A stretch of 64,000 nt of DNA from Gracilibacillus salinarum (GCF_022919575.1 NZ_CP095071.1:3172001-3236000), one strand, 5' to 3'; shown: positions 42,880 through 57,000, counted from the stretch's first letter. Numbers and translations are program-made. Notes: generated from the letters alone by a model not told the origin.

Positions 42880-45093
42880 ATGGAGGACAATCAGAAGCAG
42901 CTGTTACAGGAACTGGAGGGTAGCGATCGTAAATTACGCAATGGCTGGGCAGTCTTCGTGCTGGTGATCGGTGTTGCGCTATCCGCTTTTCATTTGTACG
43001 TAGCAGGCTTTGGGTTACCGGGCATCGGATCAAAAACGTTTTTGATTTTACACTTAACACTGGGACTAGTGTTAGTCTATTTAATTTTTCCTGTCAAAAA
43101 AGGACTGAGACAAGCAAGCATACCTTGGTATGACAGTGTATTAGCATTATTGTCGCTGGCTGCGGGTGTCTATCTTATTCAAAAACAAACAGCAACGTCG
43201 ATTATGTCTGGGCGACCAACTGACCTTGATTTAGTAGTAGGGCTTTTGTTAATTGTGCTTGTATTAGAAGCAACGAGAAGAGTTGTTGGTAAACCGCTTG
43301 TCATTATTGCACTTGTTTTTATTGCCTATTTCTTTCTTGGGGAGTTTATGCCAGGTTCCTTTCATCATACAAGAGGTGACTTTGAACGATTTGTATATGA
43401 GATTACCTATCGTAATAATGGCTTATTTGGTACACCTATTTATGCTTCGGCTCAATTTGTTTTTATCTTTATTTTGTTTGGTGCTATTTTGGAATCAACG
43501 GGTGCGGGAAAAATGTTTATCGATCTGGCATTACGGATGTTTGGACGTTTTAAAGGTGGACCCGCGAAGGCAAGTGTTGTTGCCAGCGGTATGATGGGGA
43601 GTATCTCCGGCAGCTCAACAGCCAATGCAGTTACAACGGGAACATTTACGATCCCATTAATGAAAAAGGTAGGATTTAAGCCACATGTTGCAGGCGGTGT
43701 GGAAGTAGCTGCTTCTTCCAGTGGACAGTTTTTGCCACCGATTATGGGAGCCGCTGCTTTTATTATGGTGGAGTTTACAGGAATTCCTTATTATCAAATT
43801 ATTCAGAGTGCCCTCATACCAGCATTGCTGGCATATGTTGGTATTTTATTTATGGTTCATTTTGAAGCAAGTAAGCATGGCATCACTGGTATGGAGCGTG
43901 ATCAGTTAGCTTCCGGATGGCAGTTGTTATGGAGACAAGGCTACCTGTTGCTTCCAATTCTCGTACTTCTCTATTTTTTAGTGTATCAGCGGGTGTCCGT
44001 GAATAATTCGGCCTTCTTTTCGATTATTGTCTTACTTGTTCTGGCTATGTTTGTTCCGCGTTTTGCCAACCGTTTGGGTCGAACAAGTATGTGGGCTGCC
44101 TTATTTATCGTGGCGACCTTTTTAATGCAATACTTGATTGGTCCGCTTAATCAAGGACTTTATGCATTGAACAGCTTGTTTCATATCGACTTTTTTACAG
44201 TGGAAACGATCAGATGGAAGCCAGAATTAGTTATGCTGATTCTCATTAGTACAGGATTAGCTCTTCTATTCGGTTTTGTTCAAAAAAGAAAAGAAATACC
44301 TGTTCCAACGGAGTCCTTTCATGTGAAGCGAATCGTAGAAGGATTCGAAACAGCTTCAAGGAATGCTTTGTCGATTATTGTTGCCTGCGCTACGGCTGGT
44401 ATTTTGATCGGGGTCATTACAACATCTGGACTGTCAACGAAATTCACGAGGATCGTGATTGACTTCAGCGCCACCTTAACAGATGCCTTGCCGTCCTTTT
44501 TAGTGACGGACAATACGCAGCTTTATTTTGCCTTGGTGTTAACGGTTTTTGCTTGTCTTCTATTGGGGCTGGGATTACCAACCACTGCTACGTATGTAGT
44601 GTTAGCAGCGATCGTAGCACCAGTCTTAACAGATATGGGAGTACATGTCTTAATTGCTCATTTATTTGTTCTGTATTATGGCGTCCTGGCTGATGATACT
44701 CCGCCAATTAATTTGCCAGCATATGCGACTGCAGGTATTGCCAAGGCAGGTCCGGTGAAGACAGGGTTACAAGGCTTTAAGTATGATTCAGCTGCTATAT
44801 TACTACCATTTGTTTTCACACTCAATCCGACTATCTTACTGCTCACAGATGTAACGTGGTATCAAATGGTCTGGGCAATATTTACAGCAACGATTGGGAT
44901 GATAGCTTTCGCCTCCTTTATTCAAAATTGGCTGATTCGCCGGTATTATTGGTATGAACGTTTATTAGCGTTGCTCACAGCACTTTTGTTTATCCAGAAT
45001 AATTTATTAACCGATTTAATTGGTGTCGTTATTTTGACTGGTTTATTGGGTGCCCAGTGGTTATTTGGCCGTACAAAGAAAAAGACTATGTAA
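42880..45093 (+). CDS. TRAP transporter fused permease (DctQ-DctM, 4TM/12TM)
   Basis: 737 residues with about 16-18 membrane helices. The N-terminal four helices correspond to the small DctQ subunit, the rest to the large DctM subunit. Seen: ASVVASGMMGSISGSSTANAVTTGTFTIPLMKKVGF (conserved loop), QFLPPIMGAAAFIM, LGLGLPTTATYVVLAAIVAPVL and LADDTPPINLPAYATAGIAKA. Secondary, ion-driven uptake together with the TAXI protein. Strong RBS GAAGGAGGG. End of operon. Confidence 0.95.
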   Translation: MEDNQKQLLQELEGSDRKLRNGWAVFVLVIGVALSAFHLYVAGFGLPGIGSKTFLILHLTLGLVLVYLIFPVKKGLRQASIPWYDSVLALLSLAAGVYLIQKQTATSIMSGRPTDLDLVVGLLLIVLVLEATRRVVGKPLVIIALVFIAYFFLGEFMPGSFHHTRGDFERFVYEITYRNNGLFGTPIYASAQFVFIFILFGAILESTGAGKMFIDLALRMFGRFKGGPAKASVVASGMMGSISGSSTANAVTTGTFTIPLMKKVGFKPHVAGGVEVAASSSGQFLPPIMGAAAFIMVEFTGIPYYQIIQSALIPALLAYVGILFMVHFEASKHGITGMERDQLASGWQLLWRQGYLLLPILVLLYFLVYQRVSVNNSAFFSIIVLLVLAMFVPRFANRLGRTSMWAALFIVATFLMQYLIGPLNQGLYALNSLFHIDFFTVETIRWKPELVMLILISTGLALLFGFVQKRKEIPVPTESFHVKRIVEGFETASRNALSIIVACATAGILIGVITTSGLSTKFTRIVIDFSATLTDALPSFLVTDNTQLYFALVLTVFACLLLGLGLPTTATYVVLAAIVAPVLTDMGVHVLIAHLFVLYYGVLADDTPPINLPAYATAGIAKAGPVKTGLQGFKYDSAAILLPFVFTLNPTILLLTDVTWYQMVWAIFTATIGMIAFASFIQNWLIRRYYWYERLLALLTALLFIQNNLLTDLIGVVILTGLLGAQWLFGRTKKKTM

Positions 45094-45192
45094 TTTAGCG
45101 AAAAATGAAGCTATAAAAAATAAAGCAAGTAGGCATAACTTGCAGGCCTGTCCCATATAGTGATTACAGGATAACTATAGGGGGATAAGCGG

Positions 45193-45909
45193 ATGTCGAA
45201 GAAAATGAAAGTAATGATTTGGTTAATTGGCTTATTTTTATTGATTATTCTGATGCAGTACCCGATGCAACGCACGATGGATTCGTGGCAGACGTGGTCG
45301 TTGCCGTTAGCAGGCACAACGATAGTCCTTGATCCGGGTCATGGAGGAGCGGATGGAGGAGCGGAAGGTTCAGATGATACGCAGGAGAAAGAAATATCGC
45401 TCAGTGTGTCGAACATGGTGCGTGATTATTTGCAACAGGCTGGTGCCGTTGTCTATATGACAAGAGAGGGTGATTATGATTTAGCCCAAGAGAATACAAA
45501 AGGCTTATCAAGAAGAAAAACAGAAGACATTCAACAGCGTGTCGCATTTATTAAGGAGAAAAATGCAGATCTTTTTCTCAGTATTCACCTTAATGCCCTA
45601 GCAGCTCGACAGTGGAAAGGTGCCCAAACCTTCTTTTATCCTGGACGTGAACAGAATGAAATGTTAGCTAAATCGATTCAGTCTGAGATTCGCCGCAATT
45701 TGGAGAATACCAACCGGGATGCACTTGCTTTGAACCAAATTTATTTGCTGAAATATAGTGAAGTTCCTGGCGCTCTTGTTGAAATTGGTTTCCTTTCCAA
45801 TGAAGAGGAAAAGGAATTATTAAAATCGACGAACTATCAGCAAAAAATGGCCGCCAGTATATATGAAGGAATTTTGCAGTATGTGACAGATGATTCAAGC
45901 AATGATTGA
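45193..45909 (+). CDS. cwlD: N-acetylmuramoyl-L-alanine amidase CwlD
   Basis: 238 residues. Acts in sporulation: removes side peptides from cortex peptidoglycan so that muramic-delta-lactam can form, which is needed for germination. Seen: an N-terminal membrane/signal helix (about 7-24), then the Amidase_3 domain with IVLDPGHGGADGGA (zinc His), EKEISLSVS (zinc Glu), LFLSIHLNA (zinc His) and VEIGFLSNEEE (catalytic Glu). First of the cwlD-salA-gerD-kbaA-pdaB block that is syntenic in Bacillus. RBS AGGGGGATAAGCGG. Confidence 0.95.
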   Translation: MSKKMKVMIWLIGLFLLIILMQYPMQRTMDSWQTWSLPLAGTTIVLDPGHGGADGGAEGSDDTQEKEISLSVSNMVRDYLQQAGAVVYMTREGDYDLAQENTKGLSRRKTEDIQQRVAFIKEKNADLFLSIHLNALAARQWKGAQTFFYPGREQNEMLAKSIQSEIRRNLENTNRDALALNQIYLLKYSEVPGALVEIGFLSNEEEKELLKSTNYQQKMAASIYEGILQYVTDDSSND

Positions 45910-45996
45910 CCGTACAGTGTTTGACGTCTGTTTTCAACGAATGTTTATGTTATACTAGCAAATAGGATCAATTAGATAAAAACGAGGTGACCTATT

Positions 45997-47043
45997 TTGC
46001 TTACGAAACAAGCTGTTGTGGAGCTTTTACAGAAAATGAAAGATCCATTCTTGCATAAAACATTTAAAGAAACAGATGGTATCGAGGAAGTGACCATTAA
46101 AGAAGATAAGAATCATGTCAGTGTCAAACTTGCTATTGCGAAAACGAATACAGCAGAACAGATGCAACTGCAACAGGAATTGGTTGGCGCATTAAAGGAG
46201 TTAGGAGCGGCTACAGTCGGGCTTCGCTTCAGTCAATTACCTGATGAAGTGATTGCACAATTCCAGCCGACGAAGGAGGAAGATCCTTCACTGCTTAGCA
46301 AAGACTCTAAAACCAACTTTTTAGCTGTAGCGAGCGGTAAAGGGGGCGTCGGCAAGTCAACTGTCACCGTTAATACGGCTGTTGCACTGGCACGTTTAGG
46401 TAAGAAAGTAGGCATCATTGATGCGGATATTTATGGTTTTAGTGTACCTGATATGATGGGAGTAGAAGAAAGACCGAAGCTTAGAGGGAATAAAATCATC
46501 CCGGTAGAGCGATTCGGTGTGAAAATTATGTCGATGGGCTTCTTTGTTGAAGACAATTCTCCTGTTATCTGGAGAGGACCACGTCTGGGTAAAATGCTGA
46601 CAAGCTTCTTTAAAGAGGTTGAATGGGGCGAGCTCGACTTCTTATTATTAGATTTACCACCTGGAACTGGTGACGTTGCGCTTGATCTTCATAACATGAT
46701 CCCTTCCTCAAAAGAACTGATTGTAACAACGCCACATCCAACGGCAGCATTTGTAGCTGCTCGTGCTGGTCAAATGGCGATTAATACAGAGCATGAGATT
46801 CTTGGAGTAATTGAGAACATGTCTTTCTTTGAGAGTCAGGTTACTGGTGAGAAGGAATATGTATTTGGTAAAGGTGGAGGCGATAAGCTTGCTGAAGTTC
46901 TGGATACAGAAGTAATCGGTCGTCTATCCTTACAGCAGCCATTTGAAGAAGAAGGTGTATTTGCACCATCCGTCTATCAAGAAAACCATCCAAATGGTCA
47001 GGAATACTTGAAAGTGGCAAAGCAAATTGTGGAGCAATTTTAA
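45997..47043 (+). CDS. salA: Mrp/ApbC-family P-loop ATPase SalA
   Basis: 348 residues, TTG start at 45997 with GAGGTGA upstream. Seen: an N-terminal MIP18/DUF59 domain (about 1-85), then a Mrp/NBP35 ATPase with the deviant Walker A ASGKGGVGKSTVTVNTA, DADIYGFSVPDMMG, WRGPRLGKM and LLLDLPPGTGDVAL. Family members carry Fe-S clusters; B. subtilis SalA (formerly YbaL) is also reported as a regulator affecting scoC. Unlike many Mrp proteins, no CxxC pair is evident in the C-terminus. Convergent with gerD across a bidirectional terminator. Confidence 0.9.
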   Translation: MLTKQAVVELLQKMKDPFLHKTFKETDGIEEVTIKEDKNHVSVKLAIAKTNTAEQMQLQQELVGALKELGAATVGLRFSQLPDEVIAQFQPTKEEDPSLLSKDSKTNFLAVASGKGGVGKSTVTVNTAVALARLGKKVGIIDADIYGFSVPDMMGVEERPKLRGNKIIPVERFGVKIMSMGFFVEDNSPVIWRGPRLGKMLTSFFKEVEWGELDFLLLDLPPGTGDVALDLHNMIPSSKELIVTTPHPTAAFVAARAGQMAINTEHEILGVIENMSFFESQVTGEKEYVFGKGGGDKLAEVLDTEVIGRLSLQQPFEEEGVFAPSVYQENHPNGQEYLKVAKQIVEQF

Positions 47044-47052
47044 ATAAAGAAG

Positions 47053-47085
47053 GGGAGCAGACATTACTATGTCCGCTCCCTTTTT
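47053..47085. terminator. Bidirectional terminator between salA and gerD
   Basis: GGGAGCAGACAT pairs with ATGTCCGCTCCC (one mismatch), loop TACT, T-run on the plus side and A-rich sequence on the other. Confidence 0.8.
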
Positions 47086-47739
47086 CTATTCTTGACCACT
47101 GCTCTGTTCTTCTTCCTGCTGACTTCCTGACCCTCCAGATTCTTGTCCGGCGTTTTCTCCAGACTGTCCGCCTTCACTACTTCCAGATTGAGATTCCATT
47201 TGCTTTGCAGCTTCTAGAAGTAAATCGGATATTGTTGCTTGAAATACGGGTGAAGAAAAAGTTTCTTCCATTACTGTTTGTAAATGCTCTCTGAATTGCT
47301 GGCTTTTTAGAAGTGTCAAAGTTTGCTCTTCCATTTCAGGATTACTGAGTACTTCCATTAATTTTTTCTGATATTCAGGGTCACTCATTAATTTTTTTGT
47401 CACATCTTCTTGTTTATCCTGCAGTGCTAACGCAAAGGATTCGACAAATTTAGGGTCTGTAAACATTTTTGTCCAAAATTCTTTCCCTTTGTCGGAAGAT
47501 AAGGTTTCTGTGACTGCATCTTTGACAATTTGTGCATCAATAACATATGTCTGTTGCATTTCATCACTGGCAAGTACATCTGTAATTGCTTTCTTTCCTT
47601 CATCTGTTTTCAATATATCGGCAACCATTTTTTTCGTGCCTTCGTAATTGCCGTTTTCCTCTCCGGAAGATTCAGATCCACCACCACATCCAACTAGTAA
47701 AAGAAGTGTAATGATGGCTATATATAGCAATCGGTTCAT
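47086..47739 (-). CDS. gerD: Spore germination lipoprotein GerD
   Basis: About 217 residues from the ATG at 47739 (AAAGGTAG upstream), where a lipoprotein signal begins (LLYIAIITLLLLVGCGGG, lipobox LVGC); a longer frame starts at 47793. Known: GerD clusters nutrient germinant receptors in the spore inner membrane. The helical core (MVADILKTDEGKKAITDVLASDEMQQ ... QEDVTKKLMSDPEYQKKLMEVL) matches the family. The Ser/Gly/Gln-rich tail (SGSSEGGQSGENAG) is longer than in B. subtilis. Convergent with salA and divergent from kbaA, as in Bacillus. Confidence 0.92.
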   Translation of the reverse strand: MNRLLYIAIITLLLLVGCGGGSESSGEENGNYEGTKKMVADILKTDEGKKAITDVLASDEMQQTYVIDAQIVKDAVTETLSSDKGKEFWTKMFTDPKFVESFALALQDKQEDVTKKLMSDPEYQKKLMEVLSNPEMEEQTLTLLKSQQFREHLQTVMEETFSSPVFQATISDLLLEAAKQMESQSGSSEGGQSGENAGQESGGSGSQQEEEQSSGQE

Positions 47740-47878
47740 GTTTACCGCTACCTTTCTTATAAAAAATAAGCTGTATTTATAATATGGAGTCATTTATAAT
47801 TAATATGTATGAGATGCGAAAAAAACTAAATATCATGGTAAAATACATAATTAGAATGGATAGTAGGGGGATTTTGTT

Positions 47879-48466
47879 TTGAAAAGTCGCGATGTTGTTC
47901 GATTGTTTTTTTCTACGTTACTTTTAGGAGGCGTTTCCACGCTTCTTGTGAGTTTCTTTGTTAAATCAAGTGTTTATGCTGATTATTTGAATCCGTTTAA
48001 TTGGTTTGAAATATTGGGCTTATTAGTATTTTTCATTACACTTGGATTTGTTTTCAGCTTAATTAGTCAAATGGGTTTCTTTGCATATTTAACCGTTAAT
48101 CAATTTGCATTAGGGATATTCCGCAGTTATTGGCCGACGATTCAAATAGGACTCATTATATTCGCTTTGTTTGATTTAGTATATTTTCGATATCAAAGAG
48201 TGGAAAATGGCAGTATCCTAATATTTATTTTAACAGCAGCTGCTTTATTAATCTTCAGTTTGCTTGTAGCAAGTCGCAAGGCTAAAGAAACAAATAAAAA
48301 AGCTTTTGTCCCAGCCTTGTTTTTTATGGTTGTTATTACATCGATTGAATGGGTACCAGGTTTACGTACGAATAATGGCGATTATGCCTGGCTGATGATT
48401 ATCCCGTTAATATTATGTAATACATATCAATTGCTGATACTTCATCGTTTAACAAAAAAAAAATAG
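47879..48466 (+). CDS. kbaA: KinB-signalling pathway activation protein KbaA
   Basis: 195 residues, TTG start at 47879 with TAGGGGGA upstream. Six membrane helices. Known: KbaA activates the KinB branch of the sporulation phosphorelay. Seen: LFFSTLLLGGVSTLLVSFFVKSSVYADYLNPFNWFEILGLLVFF, SLISQMGFFAYLTVNQFALGIFRSYW and the C-terminal GDYAWLMIIPLILCNTYQLLILHRL. Length and gene order match B. subtilis. Its end overlaps a hairpin terminator. Confidence 0.92.
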   Translation: MKSRDVVRLFFSTLLLGGVSTLLVSFFVKSSVYADYLNPFNWFEILGLLVFFITLGFVFSLISQMGFFAYLTVNQFALGIFRSYWPTIQIGLIIFALFDLVYFRYQRVENGSILIFILTAAALLIFSLLVASRKAKETNKKAFVPALFFMVVITSIEWVPGLRTNNGDYAWLMIIPLILCNTYQLLILHRLTKKK

Positions 48467-48490
48467 ACCATTTCGGTCTATTTCTTTTTT
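48461..48490. terminator. Bidirectional terminator between kbaA and pdaB
   Basis: AAATAGACC/GGTCTATTT stem with a five-base loop and A/T runs on both sides. Both stop codons lie in it. Confidence 0.8.
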
Positions 48491-49248
48491 GATTTTAATT
48501 CTTCCTGAGAGGTTTCCGCTAGGGTGATTAATTCCGAAATGGTAAGCAGCTTTTTGTCTTTTTTAATCTCGGGAATGACAATTTCCAAAGCCTTCTCCGT
48601 TTGTTTGACGGTATCGGAAGCATGCAGCAGAATTATATCTCCATTATTAAGATTATTTAAGATGTGATTGGTGATTTTTTCTGTTCCTGGATTTTTCCAA
48701 TCATTCGGGTTTACACTCCAATGGATAACCTTCAATCCTTCTTTTTCTGCGACATTAATGATTTCTTCATTCAGATGGCCGTTGGGTGCTCTTAATAGGT
48801 AGACATTCTCGTAACCTAATTTACTAAATGTATCTTTTGCTTTTTGGAGATCTTTTCGAACTTCTTCAATCTCCTGGTCAACGTAAGATTTATATTGGTA
48901 TCCGAGCATGCCAATTTCGTGTTCATTCTCTGCGATTTTTTCGAGAATATCAGGATGACGCTCTGCCCACTCCCCGCTAACAAAGAAGGTAGCTCGTACA
49001 CCTTCAGATTTCAGTCTCTCCAGAATAGGAAGCACTTGTTCATTTCCGTGGCTGATATTAAATGTTAATGCGACAGAGGCATTTTGAGAACTACCAGTAT
49101 TTAAAGCCCGTGGATTCTCCTGATTGGAAAAGACAGTTGGTGTGTAATTGGATTCCAAAAATAAAAACAGGGCTACAAATAAGGCAATAGGGATAATAAT
49201 AAATGCTTTCTTTTGCTTTTTCATATCTATTACATATAAACGTCTCAT
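48478..49248 (-). CDS. pdaB: Sporulation polysaccharide deacetylase PdaB
   Basis: 256 residues. Needed for spore stability in Bacillus. Seen: an N-terminal signal-anchor helix (about 10-28), then a NodB domain: VALTFNISHGNEQVLPILERLKSEGVRATFFVSGEWAERHPDIL, NEHEIGMLGYQY, LLRAPNGHLNEEIINVA, HWSVNPNDWKNPG, DIILLHASD. The usual catalytic Asp-Asp pair (TFDD) is TFNI here, as in other PdaB proteins. RBS GGAAAGAGATG. Length matches the family. Confidence 0.92.
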   Translation of the reverse strand: MRRLYVIDMKKQKKAFIIIPIALFVALFLFLESNYTPTVFSNQENPRALNTGSSQNASVALTFNISHGNEQVLPILERLKSEGVRATFFVSGEWAERHPDILEKIAENEHEIGMLGYQYKSYVDQEIEEVRKDLQKAKDTFSKLGYENVYLLRAPNGHLNEEIINVAEKEGLKVIHWSVNPNDWKNPGTEKITNHILNNLNNGDIILLHASDTVKQTEKALEIVIPEIKKDKKLLTISELITLAETSQEELKSKKK

Positions 49249-49401
49249 CTCTTTCCCTCCATTATGCTGGGCTTGTCTTTACCATCATATGAATGTTCTT
49301 CCACAAATATGATGTCTAATTATGTTTAATTTTGAAAGAAAGAGGAATATAACAATTAGTTATTGGGGAGATTAAGCCTAGATTTCGATAGGGGGATTAC
49401 A

Positions 49402-49623
49402 ATGTTAGGTCTGCTGATTAATGATAAAGAACAACAAGAATTACAATATGTTGTAAAGAGAGAACTTGAAGAGTTGTTATTTGATCTCGAAGATCATCGA
49501 ATAGATACTATGGTCAAACAAGCGATGCGTGAAAGGTACAAAGTTATTTTTCAATTGTACACTCGAGTAGCCAGCGAAGAGGAAGTAAAGAAGTATATAC
49601 CGAAAAAAGTTAAAATCGAATAA
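49402..49623 (+). CDS. Conserved small helical protein upstream of the rRNA operon
   Basis: 73 residues from ATG 49402, chosen because TAGGGGG lies upstream; a longer frame from 49363 has no RBS. Fully helical and charged: LINDKEQQELQYVVKRELEELLFDLEDHRIDTMVKQAMRERYKVIFQLYTRVA. No Cys and no membrane segment. Small proteins of this kind recur in Bacillaceae at this site; I do not know a function. Confidence 0.6.
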   Translation: MLGLLINDKEQQELQYVVKRELEELLFDLEDHRIDTMVKQAMRERYKVIFQLYTRVASEEEVKKYIPKKVKIE

Positions 49624-49703
49624 TATACGCTATACTATATCTTTTGCGATAGTTCTGATGAGATATAGTATATTTTTTTTGGGCGTTAAGGGAATACCTT
49701 AAC

Positions 49704-49800
49704 GATGAAGCAGCACGGTGTAGCGAAAATTAAACATGTACAAAGTATAAGAAAATCTGGGTAACATGCAGAAGATGATACGAAAATCGATTTTTTCTCA
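49704..49800 (+). repeat. Dispersed hairpin repeat, copy 2
   Basis: GATGAAGCAGCACGGTGTAG and ATGTACAAAGTATAAGAAAA align with the copy at 23653, followed by a degraded hairpin and a T-run. It lies between the small protein gene and the rRNA promoter; the rest of 49624-50037 holds only the promoter and leader. Confidence 0.55.
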
Positions 49801-49902
49801 AAGAAATTTCAAAAAAAGACTTGCTGAGTAAAAAAGTATATGGTATATTATTTCTTGTCGTCATTGAGGCACGAACAAAAAAACAAACATTTAAAAAAGT
49901 TA

Positions 49903-49931
49903 TTGACTTACTTTTTTATTCATGTTATATT
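49903..49931 (+). promoter_or_regulatory. rRNA operon promoter
   Basis: TTGACT (49903-49908) and TATATT (49926-49931) with 17-base spacing, preceded by an A-tract UP-like region. A leader with the boxA-type element TTTGAAAACTGAAC lies at about 49965-49978. Confidence 0.85.
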
Positions 49932-50037
49932 AAGTTTCGTCGCAAAAAACGACATTGAAATTGATCTTTGAAAACTGAACAAAACAACCAGTATGAATTA
50001 ATAAACAAGCTAGCTTATAGAAGCGAGCGCAAGTCAA

Positions 50038-51607
<1,570 letters not shown>

Positions 51608-51862
51608 ATTAATAGAAAGGCGAAAGCACCCGTTTAGCGACGTACAAACTGGACTGAACCGAAGGAGATAAAGGAAACACAACGAACATTTGTGAGTTGA
51701 TGTTGACTTATCGTACGGAGGTAAAGGAAGTTTGCTAGGCGCTGGGTGCTGCAGCTGGACATATTACGGAACACCTTTTACAAGGTGACAAAATCATACT
51801 TGGTTGTTTGGTTCAGTTTTGAGAGATCAATCTGCCTCTCAATATCATACACTCATTAGAAT

Positions 51863-51939
<77 letters not shown>

Positions 51940-51949
51940 TTCTAAAATT

Positions 51950-52025
51950 GGGGCCTTAGCTCAGCTGGGAGAGCGCCTGCTTTGCACGCAGGAGGTCAGC
52001 GGTTCGATCCCGCTAGGCTCCACCA
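51950..52025 (+). tRNA. tRNA-Ala (TGC), spacer copy
   Basis: 76 bases, anticodon TGC, encoded CCA. Identical to the tRNA-Ala at 56166. Confidence 0.96.
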
Positions 52026-52163
52026 TTTTAAATTAATGTACCTTGAAAACTAGATAAGAATAATCAGGACGTGGAAGCAACTGCTGGTCAGCTGTGGAAA
52101 CGAAACTGATGACAAGACATCAAACAATAACCAACGACTTTTTCATTGAAATGAAGTAATAAT

Positions 52164-55075
<2,912 letters not shown>

Positions 55076-55149
55076 TATAACATGTTTCAATGGTGTTGTT
55101 GATGTCAATATCTTATCTAGTTTTCAGGGTGCAACCCTAAAATACAATA

Positions 55150-55267
55150 GTCTGGTAGCGATAGCGAAGAGGTCACACCTGTTCCCATGCCGAACACAGC
55201 AGTTAAGCTCTTCAGCGCCCATGGTAGTTGGGGCTCGCGCCCCTGCAAGAGTAGGACGTTGCCAGGC
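55150..55267 (+). rRNA. rrf: 5S ribosomal RNA
   Basis: About 117 bases, from TCTGGTAGCGATAGCGAAGA to GTTGCCAGGC, with the CCATGCCGAACACAG segment. Confidence 0.96.
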
Positions 55268-55310
55268 TATGTAATTTCACAGCTTTGAGAAGCAGCCAGA
55301 TGAACAATAT

Positions 55311-55385
55311 TCCACAGTAGCTCAGTGGTAGAGCAATCGGCTGTTAACCGATCGGTCGTAGGTTCGAATCCTACCTGTGGAGCCA
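55311..55385 (+). tRNA. tRNA-Asn (GTT)
   Basis: 75 bases, anticodon GTT, encoded CCA; first of nine tRNA genes after 5S. Confidence 0.96.
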
Positions 55386-55388
55386 TAT

Positions 55389-55462
<74 letters not shown>

Positions 55463-55493
55463 CTGCTATTTTTATGACATATTATATTGTATT

Positions 55494-55568
55494 GGCCCGT
55501 TGGTCAAGTGGTTAAGACACCGCCCTTTCACGGCGGTATCACGGGTTCGAATCCCGTACGGGTCACCA
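55494..55568 (+). tRNA. tRNA-Glu (TTC)
   Basis: 75 bases, anticodon TTC, encoded CCA. Confidence 0.96.
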
Positions 55569-55642
55569 TAAATACCACTTAAATTTTGTTGAAAGAATGC
55601 GACGTCCTGTCGTAACACATGCAATTGTACATCTTAAACTTT

Positions 55643-55718
55643 GGAGGATTAGCTCAGCTGGGAGAGCACTTGCCTTACAAGCAAGGGGTCGCAGGTTCGA
55701 GCCCTGCATCCTCCACCA
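55643..55718 (+). tRNA. tRNA-Val (TAC)
   Basis: 76 bases, anticodon TAC, encoded CCA. Confidence 0.96.
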
Positions 55719-55721
55719 TTA

Positions 55722-55797
<76 letters not shown>

Positions 55798-55818
55798 GTC
55801 AAGTTCATATAGATACAT

Positions 55819-55904
55819 GGAGGGATAGCGAAGTTGGCCAAACGCGGCGGACTGTAAATCCGCTCCCATCGGGTTCGTAGGTTCGAGTCCTACTCCCTCC
55901 ACCA
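55819..55904 (+). tRNA. tRNA-Tyr (GTA)
   Basis: 86 bases with a long variable arm, anticodon GTA, encoded CCA. Confidence 0.96.
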
Positions 55905-55962
55905 TTGTATAAAAAATCACTAAGTGTATATACTATTTCTGTACACTTTTTCATTTTATTGG

Positions 55963-56037
55963 TGGGCTATAGCCAAGCGGTAAGGCAACGGTTTTTGGTA
56001 CCGTCATGCGCTGGTTCGAATCCAGCTAGCCCAGCCA
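55963..56037 (+). tRNA. tRNA-Gln (TTG)
   Basis: 75 bases, anticodon TTG (loop TTTTGGT), encoded CCA. Confidence 0.95.
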
Positions 56038-56084
56038 TTTTATTTTGTGCTTTTTTTTGCACTTTGTACGATAAAAAGAAGTAA

Positions 56085-56160
56085 GAGCCATTAGCTCAGT
56101 TGGTAGAGCATCTGACTTTTAATCAGAGGGTCGGAGGTTCGAATCCTCCATGGCTCACCA
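56085..56160 (+). tRNA. tRNA-Lys (TTT)
   Basis: 76 bases, anticodon TTT, encoded CCA. Confidence 0.96.
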
Positions 56161-56165
56161 CTTTT

Positions 56166-56241
56166 GGGGCCTTAGCTCAGCTGGGAGAGCGCCTGCTTTG
56201 CACGCAGGAGGTCAGCGGTTCGATCCCGCTAGGCTCCACCA
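56166..56241 (+). tRNA. tRNA-Ala (TGC), distal copy
   Basis: 76 bases, same sequence as 51950-52025. Last tRNA of the operon. Confidence 0.96.
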
Positions 56242-56268
56242 TCTTAAAATTCACATAAGAAAACAGCC

Positions 56269-56300
56269 AATCGATTTTCAATAAGAAAATTGATTTTTTT
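56269..56300 (+). terminator. Terminator of the rRNA-tRNA operon
   Basis: AATCGATTTTC/GAAAATTGATT stem (11 bp with one G-U pair), five-base loop, then a T-run. Confidence 0.8.
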
Positions 56301-56371
56301 GTATGTTTAAAAAGTAAAGTTACCATTTAGAAGCTGACTTACAATGAAGATTGAAATAATCGATTTTTCCC

Positions 56372-57000
56372 TATAATATGGATTATGTTAGCGTTGCAAC
56401 CATTTTGATATATTGAATGTGCTGGGATACCGCTCCGGCCAACCACTCCGCGTCCTGCGGGGCACGGCTGAAGCTAGGCTACTACTAGAATTGCTTCTCT
56501 GCTGCCTTGCACCGAGGAAGCCTACTTCGAAGCGTTACTAGTAGACACAGGTGCAGACGTTGTGGATCTTCAGCGCCTGCCTGTCCCGCGGGAGTCTCCG
56601 TGGTTGGCCTACGCTAGGATATGGGCTCTACAACTTTTGTAAGAGATAGCATATTGATCACTGTATGCATAACAGGAATTGAATGATTAACATAATACCA
56701 AGAACCACTGCTTTTTGCTGTTACATAATTTGTAACACTTACCTCAAGTGTAGGAAATAGGCGGAGACTCCCGTGGAATCAGCGCGAGCTGAAGATCCAC
56801 TTCGTCTGTGCCTGTGTCTGCAAGTATCGCTTCGAAGTGAGCTTCCTCGGCACAAGGCAGCAAGATGCTGTTCAAGTAGTAGCCTAGCTGAAGCCGTGCC
56901 CACAGGACGCGGAGCCTATTTCCGGAGTTTTGCTAAGCAGATAATATCTATCAAAAAGACCACATTGCAATACAGCGTTTGTTAGCATAATCCATATTAA
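56372..57000. mobile_element. Large inverted-duplicate MITE-like element (copies D and E)
   Basis: Left end TATAATATGGATTATGTTAG and right end the near-complement (GTTAGCATAATCCATATTA). Inside, copy D (about 56430-56612) and copy E (about 56760-56940, reverse orientation) share the full GC-rich core, including CTGCCTTG(C/T)...GGAAGC, so much of the element can fold into one long hairpin. Between them lie about 140 AT-rich bases. No transposase gene. The frame at 56773-56985 is a by-product of the repeat. Confidence 0.8.
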
